A model generated the notes under the pieces. That model had not been told where the DNA came from and made no database searches. It worked only from the letters and a program-made list of their open reading frames with translations. The position numbers and the translations under genes are program-made. Positions 33,924 to 42,554 of a stretch of DNA of 64,000 bases are shown here, piece after piece (the first letter of the stretch is position 1; the number at the start of each line of letters is the position of its first letter). The stretch is from assembly GCA_004173235.1 (NCBI GenBank), contig SEAC01000023.1, positions 61,905 to 125,904 of the forward strand. Direction: 5' to 3'. This DNA is from Chitinophagaceae bacterium. Lineage in GTDB: Bacteria; Bacteroidota; Bacteroidia; Chitinophagales; Chitinophagaceae.

Positions 33924-34742
33924 CTAAAGTCCGTAGTGTTTCCGGATCATCTTGTCGAAGCGGCCGGAAGGCAGCAACCGTTTCAGCAGCACCGATAGTT
34001 TTTCGATCGGCCTGCCCAGCCGGTAGAGGCGCTTGAGGCGCGGGGCCGCGATGATCTCCGCAACAAGCTGTGCAAATGCAAGTGGCGGCATGCCGTTCTC
34101 CACACTTTCGTCGATGAGGCGGTACGTGTGTTCGAAGGATGCGCGGTAGGGGCTGTCCTGCTCAAGGTCTACGCGGATGCGGTTCTTATTGATATCCGTG
34201 CGCACGCCGCCGGGCTGCACGATACAGGCCTGAATGCCGAAGGGCGCAAGCTCGGTGCGCAATGCCTCGGTAAGGCGGTCAACGGCGGCTTTGCTCGCGC
34301 TATAGAGGCCGCGATACGGCAGTCCCATTTCCGAGCCAATGGAAGAGATGTTTATGATCTTGCCGCTTTTCTGAAGCCGCATTTGCGGGAGCACCGCCTG
34401 GCAGGTGCGGAGCACGCCCACCACGTTCGTTTCGAGCACCCGCTGCACGTCGGATATGGAGAGTTCCTCCACCGGGCCTGCAATGCCCAGACCGGCATTG
34501 TTGATGAGCACGTCGATGCGTCCCTCCTTTCCAACGATGCGCGCAAGGGCCGTAGAAATACTGGAAGCGTTGGTCACATCCATATTCACCGTGTTGAACG
34601 GCTTGTCCGTACCCTCAATGCTGCGGGCCGTTCCATACACGCGATGCCCTGCCGCGGCGAGATGACGGGCCATTTCTTCGCCGAGGCCGCTGGACGCGCC
34701 GGTAATGAGGATTACTTTACCTGTTTTGCTTTCTTGATTCAC
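33924..34742 (-). CDS. Short-chain dehydrogenase/reductase, second SDR
   Basis: A 272-residue classical SDR with cofactor motif TGASSGLGEEMA, NNAG in INNAGLGIAG, active-site Ser in INISSIGSEMG and YSASK. The long C-terminal arm (residues 190-272) fits the oxidoreductases related to 17-beta-hydroxysteroid/retinol dehydrogenase type. Start is GTG at 34742 (MNQESKTGKVILITG); a GACCTTTA box lies 4 nt upstream. Substrate unknown. A strong terminator of the PUL operon lies just to its left. Confidence 0.9.
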   Translation of the reverse strand: MNQESKTGKVILITGASSGLGEEMARHLAAAGHRVYGTARSIEGTDKPFNTVNMDVTNASSISTALARIVGKEGRIDVLINNAGLGIAGPVEELSISDVQRVLETNVVGVLRTCQAVLPQMRLQKSGKIINISSIGSEMGLPYRGLYSASKAAVDRLTEALRTELAPFGIQACIVQPGGVRTDINKNRIRVDLEQDSPYRASFEHTYRLIDESVENGMPPLAFAQLVAEIIAAPRLKRLYRLGRPIEKLSVLLKRLLPSGRFDKMIRKHYGL

Positions 34743-34795
34743 GGCGTAAAGGTCTCTAAAATACCAGCAATGAAAACACTTGTATTTGTGGAAAC

Positions 34796-34824
34796 GAAAA
34801 AGCCCCCTGCGCTACGCAAGGGGC
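34796..34824 (-). terminator. Terminator of the beta-glucan PUL operon
   Basis: On the minus strand GCCCCTTGCG-TAG-CGCAGGGGGC followed by TTTTT; 10-bp stem with one wobble, 20 bp after the GH16 stop codon at 34844. Confidence 0.88.
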
Positions 34825-34843
34825 CGTCTCAACACACACATAC

Positions 34844-36037
34844 TTATTGATAAACGCGGATATAATCCACTATAAGCCATTGAGGGAAGCGCGTGGCCGG
34901 GTCGGGATCGCCGGGCCAGTTGCCGCCAACCGCGAGGTTGAAGATGAGAAAGAACTGCTCGTTGAAAGGCCAGTTGGCCGTGCCCACATCCACCTTGTTG
35001 ACGGTGGAATAAACAGCGCCGTCCACCAGCCACTTGATCTGGTCCTGTTTCCATTCAAGCGAGAACACGTGGAATTCGTCGTTGAAAGTGGCACCTCCCG
35101 GCAGCGAGAAGCTGCGCGAGATCTGCGTGCTGTTGGGGCCGGGCCCATAGTGCAGCGTACCATACACTTTACCGGGCTCGTGCCCTACCAGCTCCATCAG
35201 GTCGATCTCGCCGCTGCGGGGCCATCCGCCGAAAACGTTGTTTTGCGGCAGCAGCCATAGTGCCGGCCAGATGCCTTTGCCGCGGGGCAGCTTCGCACGG
35301 ATATCGATGCGACCATACTGGAAGTTTTTCTTACCCGACGTAAGGATCTTGGACGAAGTATAGCCCCTACCGCCATAGGCTTCCGGACGTGCTTCGATAA
35401 GCATCTTTCCATCCTGGAAAAAAAGGTTCTCCGGGCGATCGGTGTAGTACTCCAGTTCGTTGTTGCCCCAGCCGCACAGGTTCGGGCAACCATCGCCGTT
35501 CTGGTTGGTCCACCACGTTGTGTTGAGCGCGTTGCTGTTGAATTCATCGCTCCATGCCAGCGTGTAGCCCGTATAGCTCGTGGGAGCGTCATAGCCGCTG
35601 TTGGTGAAGGGCACACGCGTATCGTCGTTGGTAAGCGTTACAGTGGCTGTGCCTCTGTAGATGCTTGCGCCCGATGCATTGCTCAGGATCACCTGGAAGC
35701 TCTCATCGCCTTCGCGCGCATCATCGCCGTTGACGTTGATCTGGATCTGCTTTTCGGTTTCACCAGCAGCAAAGCTCACGCTGCCGCCGGAAACCGCGGT
35801 GTAGTCGTCCGTCGCCAGCGCCGATCCATCCTGTGTGCGGTATTGCACGGTCACCGTGCCGGATGCCGCCTTGTCGAGCGAAACGCGCAGCGCGAGCGTG
35901 CCCGGTGCGGAGCCTTCGGCGCGGGAAGCATCATCGATTGAAAGTTGCGGGGCGGGCGTATTGCCGCCGCCGGAGCTGCCGTTTTTCTTGCAGGCCATTG
36001 CGGCCAGGAGAAGGAGGGGGAGGAAATTCATTTTCAT
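34844..36037 (-). CDS. GH16 endo-beta-1,3-glucanase (laminarinase) with Calx-beta domain, lipoprotein
   Basis: A 397-residue lipoprotein (MKMNFLPLLLLAAMACKKNG, lipobox MAC). A Calx-beta domain spans about 30-140 (LSIDDASRAEGSAPGTLALRVSLDKAASGTVTVQY, DDYTAVSGGSVSFAAGE). The GH16 jelly roll follows, with catalytic motif GEIDLMELVGHEPG (ExDxxE) and DEFHVFSLEWKQDQIKWLVDG. It would cleave internal beta-1,3 or mixed linkages. The track start at 36208 is too long; 36037 starts at the signal. Last gene of the PUL. GH16 subfamily can only be fixed by alignment. Confidence 0.93.
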   Translation of the reverse strand: MKMNFLPLLLLAAMACKKNGSSGGGNTPAPQLSIDDASRAEGSAPGTLALRVSLDKAASGTVTVQYRTQDGSALATDDYTAVSGGSVSFAAGETEKQIQINVNGDDAREGDESFQVILSNASGASIYRGTATVTLTNDDTRVPFTNSGYDAPTSYTGYTLAWSDEFNSNALNTTWWTNQNGDGCPNLCGWGNNELEYYTDRPENLFFQDGKMLIEARPEAYGGRGYTSSKILTSGKKNFQYGRIDIRAKLPRGKGIWPALWLLPQNNVFGGWPRSGEIDLMELVGHEPGKVYGTLHYGPGPNSTQISRSFSLPGGATFNDEFHVFSLEWKQDQIKWLVDGAVYSTVNKVDVGTANWPFNEQFFLIFNLAVGGNWPGDPDPATRFPQWLIVDYIRVYQ

Positions 36038-36059
36038 ATTCACGTTTCGTTCGTTTCGA

Positions 36060-37517
36060 TTACCAAACATAAGTGCAGGCCGCGCCCGACTCGAGCACCG
36101 CAGTGGCCCACTGGCCACGGTAGCGGATGTTGAAAGCCTGCGAAGTGGGACCATCGTTGAGCATAAGCAGCACTTTCTTCCCATCCGGGCGGCGGAATGC
36201 CACGCCATTCAGGTTGCCGCTGTTGGTGGAGGCAATGCGCACCGAGCCCGGAGGCACGAAGCGCGAAGCCTGCGCAATGATGTAGTACGATACATTGCGG
36301 GTAACCACGCCGCCGCTGATGGTAAGCGCTCCTTTACAAACGTCGCAACCACCGGGCGTGTGCGGGCCGTAGGAAGCATCGTTGGCGAGATTCCATTCGA
36401 GCGTGTTGCGGCTCCAGTTGCGCATCGAACCGATCACTACGTTGCGGAGGTGCCAACGCAGGTCGCCGGCGAAAGTGCCGTTCGACGCAGTGTACTGCTC
36501 GGTGAAATAGACGTTGCGGTCGGGATGTGCATTATGCACCTGCGAAAGCGCACTGATGTCGCCGCCGTATAGGTGGAATGCGGATCCGTCGATGTACGCC
36601 TTCGCCGCTGCATCGTTGAGCACGTCGATCGGGTAGTCGGGGCGATCGCAGTTATGGTCCCACACGATGATCTTCGTGCTGAGGCCCGCAGCCTGGAACC
36701 CAGGCCCGAGGTGGTTCTTCACAAAGTCCGCCTGCTGCGCTGCCGTCATCACCATGCTTGGGTTGTTGCCGCCGTGCAACGGTTCATTCTGAATGGTGAT
36801 GGCCTGCACGGGCAAGCCGCGTTGCTGCATCGCCTGCAGGTACTTTACAAAGTATTGCGCGTAGGATGCGTAGTGCTGCGGCTTCAGGCTGCCACCCACG
36901 CTGCTGCCGTTGTCTTTCATCCAGGCCGGTGCCGACCAGGGAGAAGCAAGGAGTTGCAGCGATGGATTGATTGCGCGGATCTCCTGCAGCAGCGGAAGCA
37001 GGCTTTGCTCTTCGCGGGTGATGCTGAATTGCTGCAGCGTTGGGTCCGTTTGTCCCGCGGGCATATCGTCGTACGAATACACCGAAGCACTCAGGTCGGA
37101 AGCACCAATGCTGATGCGTAGGTAGCTCACGTGCAAGGCGCCGTCGTCGGCGGAGAACAGCTCGCGCAGCAAAGGAGCACGTGTAGCGGCGGGGAGTGAC
37201 ATCAACAGGTCGGCGCTTCCGCCCGTTAGGGTGTAGCCGAAGCCATCCACTGTTTGATATGACTGCGCAGAATCGACGTCGATATTCGGATACGCGTTGG
37301 CATTTGTTGAGAGGGTAAGCGGCACGGCCAGCGGCTCCATTAGGCGGTTGCCGTCGGCGGTGGTCAGCCACCCTGCGATGGCAGGTCCGGAAGGCCCGGA
37401 GGGCTGGGGAACACTGCCCCCGCCCCCACCAGCCGACCCGGTGCTTTTCTTGGCGCAACCACCCGCCAGGGCAAGTACGCCGCAAATTGCAAGACCGTAG
37501 AAATACAGGCGTTTCAT
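36060..37517 (-). CDS. GH30 glycosidase (beta-1,6-glucanase/glucosylceramidase-type), lipoprotein
   Basis: A 485-residue (beta/alpha)8 enzyme of family GH30. The signal MKRLYFYGLAICGVLALAGGCAKK has a lipobox, so it is probably membrane-anchored in the periplasm or on the surface. Catalytic acid/base Glu sits in ITIQNEPLHGGNNPS and the nucleophile in VYFTEQYTASNG. Typical GH30 Tyr- and Gly-rich blocks YQTVDGFGYTLTGGSADLLMSLP and WSAPAWMKDNGSS are present, then the C-terminal beta domain. Position in a laminarin PUL points to beta-1,6-glucan side-chain removal. Four bp separate it from the GH3 gene, so co-transcribed. Confidence 0.92.
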   Translation of the reverse strand: MKRLYFYGLAICGVLALAGGCAKKSTGSAGGGGGSVPQPSGPSGPAIAGWLTTADGNRLMEPLAVPLTLSTNANAYPNIDVDSAQSYQTVDGFGYTLTGGSADLLMSLPAATRAPLLRELFSADDGALHVSYLRISIGASDLSASVYSYDDMPAGQTDPTLQQFSITREEQSLLPLLQEIRAINPSLQLLASPWSAPAWMKDNGSSVGGSLKPQHYASYAQYFVKYLQAMQQRGLPVQAITIQNEPLHGGNNPSMVMTAAQQADFVKNHLGPGFQAAGLSTKIIVWDHNCDRPDYPIDVLNDAAAKAYIDGSAFHLYGGDISALSQVHNAHPDRNVYFTEQYTASNGTFAGDLRWHLRNVVIGSMRNWSRNTLEWNLANDASYGPHTPGGCDVCKGALTISGGVVTRNVSYYIIAQASRFVPPGSVRIASTNSGNLNGVAFRRPDGKKVLLMLNDGPTSQAFNIRYRGQWATAVLESGAACTYVW

Positions 37518-37521
37518 AGTA

Positions 37522-39720
37522 TTATAAGTTGATGCGCGTGCTGAGCGGGAGGCTGCGGGAAGAGCCGCCAACGAGCACGTCGTAGGCACCGCCCTCGAGC
37601 ACCCATTTGCTCAGTACGTCGTTGTAGTATTGGAATGCATCTTCACCGAGCTTGATCGTCACCGTCTTGCTCTCGCCGGGCTGCAGCCACACTTTCTGGA
37701 AGCCTTTCAGTTCCCGCTCCGGGCGCGGCAATGCGGCCTTCTGCTGGTGCACATACAGTTGGGCCACCTCGGCGCCGGCTACCTTGCCGGTGTTGCTGAT
37801 GGTGAAGGTCACCGTTGCGCTCTTGCCTTTCACGGCGGCCTTGATGTTGCTATAGCGGAAGCTCGTATACGAAAGCCCGTGACCGAATGCGAATTGAGGC
37901 GCCACTTTCCAGGTATCAAAATAGCGGTAGCCAACATAGATATCGTCGTTGTAATTCACGATGCCGTCTTTACCGGGATACTCACCGAGCTTGTGTGCGG
38001 GTGCTTCTTCGAGCGTCTTCGGGAAGGTCATGGGCAGTTTGCCCGAAGGATTCACTTCTCCAAAAAGGATGCGTGCCAGCGCGGTGCCGCCTTCCATACC
38101 TGGGTACCAGGCCTGCACGATCGCGGGCGTGTTGTCTACCCAGCGTGTCATATCCAGCGCGCCACCACCCAGCAGCACTACTACCGTGCGTGGGTTGGCC
38201 TGAGCCACCGCTGCAATGAGTGCATCCTGGTTGAATGGCAGGTTCATGTCGGGCTTGTCCACGTCTTCGGCGTCGTAGGCATTGTCGGCCCAAACGGTGT
38301 GCTGGTATCCATGGAAGCTTCCTCCCACATAGATCACCACGTCGGCTGCTTTGGCTGCATCCACAGCCTGCTGAATGGAAGCCGCGTCTGCGTTCGCACC
38401 GCGCGCTACCGTGTAGCCCGGCACGTAGGTTATCGCAGCAGCGTTGCCTACCAGGTTGCGCAGGCCTTGCAGCGGCGTAATCTCGTAAAAGGCTTTCACC
38501 TGCGAAGAGCCGCCACCCATAGCCTGCTTGCGGTCGGCATTGGCACCGATCACCGCGATGCGGCGCACAGCGCTTTTTTGCAGCGGCAGCACGTTATTGT
38601 TTTTGAGCAGAACAATTCCTTCCTCGGCTACGCGGCGCGCGGTTTCCTGGTGTGCCTTCGAGTTGTAAACACCCTTCTTGCGCTTGCCGTCAATCACGTT
38701 CGTCTTGAGCATCACATACAGGATGCGGCGCACCTTGTCGTCGATGATGTATTCGGGCATGCGGCCGCTTTGCACGAGGCTGATGACCGTATCTGCCATA
38801 AAGAACTTTCCGTAATCGGGGTTGGGGAGCATAGCGAGGTCGGTGCCCATCTCTACGTCCGTTCCGTTCCAAAGCGCTTGCTGCGTATGGTGCACCGCGC
38901 CCCAGTCGCTCATATGCACACCTTTGAAGCCCCACTCCTTTTTCAGGATGTCGTTCACGAGGTACCGGTTTTCGGTTGCCCACTGGCCGCGCACTTTGTT
39001 ATACGAGCCCATGATGGTGTTGGCCTTGCCTTCCATGATGGCGGCACGAAAACCAGGGAGGTAGATCTCACGCAACGCGCGCTCGCTCAGGTGCACGTCG
39101 ATGGTCGTTCGCTGATACTCCTGATTGTTGAGCGCGTAGTGTTTGACGCAGGCGGAAATGCCCTGGTCCTGCACACCCTTTACATAGCCAACCACCATGC
39201 GCGAAACGAGAAACGGGTCCTCGCTCGCATATTCGAAGTTGCGGCCGTTGAGCGGCGTGCGGATGATGTTGATGCCGGGACCGAGAATGACATCCTTACC
39301 GCGCGCCGCGGCTTCGCTGCCGAGCACCGACCCGAAGGCATAGCCCAGTTGCGGGTTCCAGGTTGCGGCAAGGCAAACGCCTACCGGCAGCGCGGTGCCT
39401 GAGTCGGCAACGTTCGCGTCGGGGTTCCAGTCGCGGCCATGTTCCAGGCGCACGCCATGCGGCCCGTCCGACATCGTCCATTCGGGGATGCCGAGCCGGG
39501 GCACACCGCCCGATGTGAACGAGGAGGTGGCGTGGATCATGTTGACCTTTTCCTTCAGCGTCATCTGGCGCAGCAGCGATTCTGCCTGCGCCTCGAGCGA
39601 GGATTCGGAATCGGCCCTGCCGTGGATCTTCACCGGCATCTTTTGCTGTGCAAGCAGCGGTGCCGAAAACGCCATGCTGCCGGCGAGTACTATGTGGGCG
39701 ATAAATTTCGATCTCTTCAT
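37522..39720 (-). CDS. GH3 beta-glucosidase
   Basis: A 732-residue exo-acting GH3 enzyme releasing glucose from the non-reducing ends of beta-glucan oligosaccharides. Signal peptide MKRSKFIAHIVLAGSMAFSAPLLAQQ, then (beta/alpha)8 barrel with LGPGINIIRTPLNGRNFEYASEDPFL and KHYALNNQEYQRT, nucleophile Asp in KGVHMSDWGAVHHTQQAL, the alpha/beta sandwich with IAVIGANADRKQAMGGGSSQV, and a C-terminal fibronectin-III-like domain (SNTGKVAGAEVAQLYVHQQKAALPRPERELKGFQKV). It probably works in the periplasm on products of GH16 and GH30. In the PUL operon. Confidence 0.95.
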   Translation of the reverse strand: MKRSKFIAHIVLAGSMAFSAPLLAQQKMPVKIHGRADSESSLEAQAESLLRQMTLKEKVNMIHATSSFTSGGVPRLGIPEWTMSDGPHGVRLEHGRDWNPDANVADSGTALPVGVCLAATWNPQLGYAFGSVLGSEAAARGKDVILGPGINIIRTPLNGRNFEYASEDPFLVSRMVVGYVKGVQDQGISACVKHYALNNQEYQRTTIDVHLSERALREIYLPGFRAAIMEGKANTIMGSYNKVRGQWATENRYLVNDILKKEWGFKGVHMSDWGAVHHTQQALWNGTDVEMGTDLAMLPNPDYGKFFMADTVISLVQSGRMPEYIIDDKVRRILYVMLKTNVIDGKRKKGVYNSKAHQETARRVAEEGIVLLKNNNVLPLQKSAVRRIAVIGANADRKQAMGGGSSQVKAFYEITPLQGLRNLVGNAAAITYVPGYTVARGANADAASIQQAVDAAKAADVVIYVGGSFHGYQHTVWADNAYDAEDVDKPDMNLPFNQDALIAAVAQANPRTVVVLLGGGALDMTRWVDNTPAIVQAWYPGMEGGTALARILFGEVNPSGKLPMTFPKTLEEAPAHKLGEYPGKDGIVNYNDDIYVGYRYFDTWKVAPQFAFGHGLSYTSFRYSNIKAAVKGKSATVTFTISNTGKVAGAEVAQLYVHQQKAALPRPERELKGFQKVWLQPGESKTVTIKLGEDAFQYYNDVLSKWVLEGGAYDVLVGGSSRSLPLSTRINL

Positions 39721-39746
39721 TGTCGGTTGTTTTTAGGTTTAGAGGC

Positions 39747-41513
39747 TTAGTGAGTGCCCTTGTCGTCGGGCTGCGCATCAAAGCGCATATAGTTTACCGT
39801 TAGTGCGCCCGATGAGGAACCGAGGCGGACGATGCTGCGGCCGGAAGGCAGCGGCACGGCGATGGAGCGGGCGGTGTTCCAGCCTTCCCCATCGGGCATC
39901 TGCACCGGCACAGCATCGCCGTTGATCCAAAGCAGGGGTAATGCGTTCCCTGCGCGCTGCACGCGCACCTGGAGGCTATAAGTGCCGGCCTGCGCGAGGT
40001 CTACGGTGTACTGGAGCCATTCGCCGGCGCCGAGGCCAGCCACCTGGAATCCCATTCCCGAGCTATCGGTGCAGGGCAGTATATCTACGGGATCGTTGCG
40101 AAAGGTCCAGCCGCGGTTCCAATCGGTGCGCTTGCCGGTAGACACCCAGTAGTTGCCGGAATCGCGGGCGAAGTAAGCGGCGCCATTTCGGCCCATGTCG
40201 AAGTGCACGGCCCAAACGAGCGGCTGCTCGGAAATGCGGTGCTCCTGGTAAGGAAGGCTTGCGCCGGATTGCACCTGCCGGAAAAGTGCGTCTACCACGT
40301 CGGGATGAAAAAGCGCATTTCCCGTGCGGCTATCCTGCGCCAGTTGCATCAGCCCCGCCAAAGCGGCATCAGCAGCCGGCTTCGGGCCTGTGCCTTTCAT
40401 CCACGACTGGAGCGCGCGGAAATTGTCGTTGTTCGGGATCTCCAGCGGGTTGTTCATGCCCATCTTCTTGTGTGGCCACCAGGCCCACCCGATGTTGTGA
40501 CGCTCCAGCAGCGCAACGGCGTCGCGAAACCAGGCGTTCGAGTTCTCGCCCGACTCGCCCATCCAGATCGGAACGTTGTGGCGCTTCCGTAGATCTACAA
40601 TGCCGGCGATCGAGCCGTCGGTATTGTCGTTCCAGTATTTGTGAAAGCTGAGTGCAGTGTTATTATCCCATAGCGGCAGCACGCCCCTGTAGTTGTTGCC
40701 CCAGCAGTTTCCTTCCAGTATGATCAGGTGATTTTTGTCTATGCGGCGCACAGCTTGCGTCAGGCGCATATAAAAAGCGCGGAGCGGTGCATTGGTGCTG
40801 TCGTTGCATCCGTGCCTGTCGGAAGGATCCGTGAAAGTCCAGTTCGGTTCATTCAACAGATCGTAGGCGCCGATCCAACGCTCACCACGGTACCGCTTTG
40901 CCAGCTCTTCCCACAGCGCCACGGTTTTGTCCTGCGCCGCTTTGCTTTGCCAAAGCGAAGGAGTGCTGCTGTCGCGATCGGAGATCGGCAGGTCGTTGCC
41001 CTGGCCGTTGGGTGCCGCATGCAGATCGAGGATGAGATACATCCGGTTGGCTGCACACCAGCGGAGGAGTGAATCGGTGAGGGTGAAGCCTTTCTTCAGC
41101 CAGGTGTTCTTTCCTTTTACGGGCTCGTCGGCAACCGGCAGCGTATATAGGTTGTAGTGCATCGGCAGCCGCACCGAATTGAACCCCCAGGATGCAAGCG
41201 AATCGATGTCGGCCTTGCTCACGAAGTGCGCGAGCCAGGAAGCGTAGAAGCGTTCCGTACGTTCCTTGCCGATCAGGCCTTCGAGCCGTCGGCGGATGTC
41301 CTGCTGGTTGGCGGGCCCGCCGGAGAGCCCCAGCATGTAAGGCTCTTGCAGCATCCAGCCGCCCAACCCCATGCCCCGTAGTAATACGGGACGGCCCGCG
41401 CCGTCGACGATATCGGTGCCCGATGCGCGCAGGAAGCCCTGTGCGGGCAACAGCTGGCTGCAGCAAAGCAACAGCACGATGAAAAAGGCTCGTATCGTTC
41501 GGGAACAAGGCAC
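39747..41513 (-). CDS. GH5 endo-glycosidase with C-terminal CBM6
   Basis: A 588-residue secreted hydrolase. The catalytic GH5 barrel has WGFNSVRLPMHYNLYT, acid/base Glu in YDLLNEPNWTFTD and nucleophile in IWMGESGENSNAW. Residues about 430-588 form a CBM6-like beta sandwich (FQVAGLGAGEWLQYTVDLAQAGTYSLQVRVQ, LRSGRSIVRLGSS-type end), binding glucan chains. The track starts at TTG 41570, but the first ATG is far downstream; GTG 41513 (MPCSRTIRAFFIVLLLCCSQLLPAQ) gives the best signal peptide. It likely attacks beta-1,3- or beta-1,6-glucan. Between the GH3 gene and the PKD lipoprotein gene. Confidence 0.87.
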   Translation of the reverse strand: MPCSRTIRAFFIVLLLCCSQLLPAQGFLRASGTDIVDGAGRPVLLRGMGLGGWMLQEPYMLGLSGGPANQQDIRRRLEGLIGKERTERFYASWLAHFVSKADIDSLASWGFNSVRLPMHYNLYTLPVADEPVKGKNTWLKKGFTLTDSLLRWCAANRMYLILDLHAAPNGQGNDLPISDRDSSTPSLWQSKAAQDKTVALWEELAKRYRGERWIGAYDLLNEPNWTFTDPSDRHGCNDSTNAPLRAFYMRLTQAVRRIDKNHLIILEGNCWGNNYRGVLPLWDNNTALSFHKYWNDNTDGSIAGIVDLRKRHNVPIWMGESGENSNAWFRDAVALLERHNIGWAWWPHKKMGMNNPLEIPNNDNFRALQSWMKGTGPKPAADAALAGLMQLAQDSRTGNALFHPDVVDALFRQVQSGASLPYQEHRISEQPLVWAVHFDMGRNGAAYFARDSGNYWVSTGKRTDWNRGWTFRNDPVDILPCTDSSGMGFQVAGLGAGEWLQYTVDLAQAGTYSLQVRVQRAGNALPLLWINGDAVPVQMPDGEGWNTARSIAVPLPSGRSIVRLGSSSGALTVNYMRFDAQPDDKGTH

Positions 41514-41626
41514 AGGCAATAGGATTCGGGCAAGGGTAAGAAAGGGGGCTTCAGACCTGGAAAGGACCAAAGACCCACCTTACTTGTGACTGCTTGCTTA
41601 TGTCAGAGAAAAACTGCTCGTAGAAA

Positions 41627-42529
41627 TCAGGGCTTCGGCTTGAGCGTGAACTTCCACTGGCCCCAGCTATACATTTTGCGTACAACGAGACGGGTTGGAG
41701 TGAGCTCGAGGATCTCGTAAGTGTTGTCGGGCTCGGGCATGTTGATGGTGCCCGCGCGGCCTGCCTTGTAAAGACCGATGTGCGCACCGTTGCCGATCAC
41801 TTTCAGCATGTTGCTGGGTGTGCCGCTGATTACCTGGTAGGTGAAGTTGCCGGATCCCCATGCACTGTATTGTGCGGCGAGCTGCGACGATGGATAGCAG
41901 GCGATGTTCGAGCCGGGGCCCGCCATGTCTGCCGGCCAGGGCTGACCGCCTTCATCATCCACGCGGAAGTCGCCCTTGTCGTTGAACGTGAAGGTGCCGT
42001 CCATTTTGAACGTATACTCATCGTTGAAGAGGCAGGTGCGGTCGGGGGCATTCACATCGGCTGCCGAGTTGGACCACCACTGCGCACCACCGGGGTCGCC
42101 CACAAAAAGGGCGCCCGCACCGGGCTGATCGAGGATCCACGTTTTGGTGCTGTTACCGGTAAGGATCTTTTGCGGCGTGATGGCTGCAGGGTCGTCGTTG
42201 GCGACGCTGATTACCTGGCGGGCGCTGTCTACGCCACCCTGGCCGTACACCAGCAGGCGCACGGTGTAGTTGCCGCGGTCGGGGAAATAGACCGTATCCG
42301 TAGAAGTACGGGTAACATAGCCGCCCGTACCGCGATCCCAATCGTAGCGGAACGCTCCGGTGGACGTGCTGGTAAGGAGGTATTTGTTGACCGCGCCCGC
42401 TACCGGAGTAACGGTGAAGGATGCGTCCGGCGCGGACTGCAGGTCTTTGACATCGTATTTGCAGGCGCCGAAGCCGATGGCCACCAGTGCGATGGCAGCA
42501 GCCGCGGGCAGAAAGCTTTTTAATTTCAT
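41627..42529 (-). CDS. PKD-domain lipoprotein, probable surface glycan-binding protein
   Basis: A 300-residue lipoprotein: MKLKSFLPAAAAIALVAIGFGACKYD, lipobox GAC. A PKD-like domain lies at about 35-115 (DASFTVTPVAGAVNKYLLTSTSTGAFRYDWDRGTGG, DTVYFPDRGNYTVRLLVYGQGG), followed by a 180-residue unknown beta domain rich in Trp and Gly (CLFNDEYTFKMDGTFTFNDKGDFRVDDEGGQPWPADM). It occupies the SusE/SusF slot directly after susD with a 25-bp gap, so binding of the target glucan at the outer membrane is inferred by position, not sequence. Confidence 0.85.
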   Translation of the reverse strand: MKLKSFLPAAAAIALVAIGFGACKYDVKDLQSAPDASFTVTPVAGAVNKYLLTSTSTGAFRYDWDRGTGGYVTRTSTDTVYFPDRGNYTVRLLVYGQGGVDSARQVISVANDDPAAITPQKILTGNSTKTWILDQPGAGALFVGDPGGAQWWSNSAADVNAPDRTCLFNDEYTFKMDGTFTFNDKGDFRVDDEGGQPWPADMAGPGSNIACYPSSQLAAQYSAWGSGNFTYQVISGTPSNMLKVIGNGAHIGLYKAGRAGTINMPEPDNTYEILELTPTRLVVRKMYSWGQWKFTLKPKP

Positions 42530-42554
42530 ATAGAGATCGTTGTTAGTATGAGGA

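Noticed and set aside
37630-39402. 590-aa plus-strand ORF over the GH3 gene
   Set aside because: Antisense of a well-supported GH3 enzyme with full catalytic motifs; the product is His/Val-rich with no domain.
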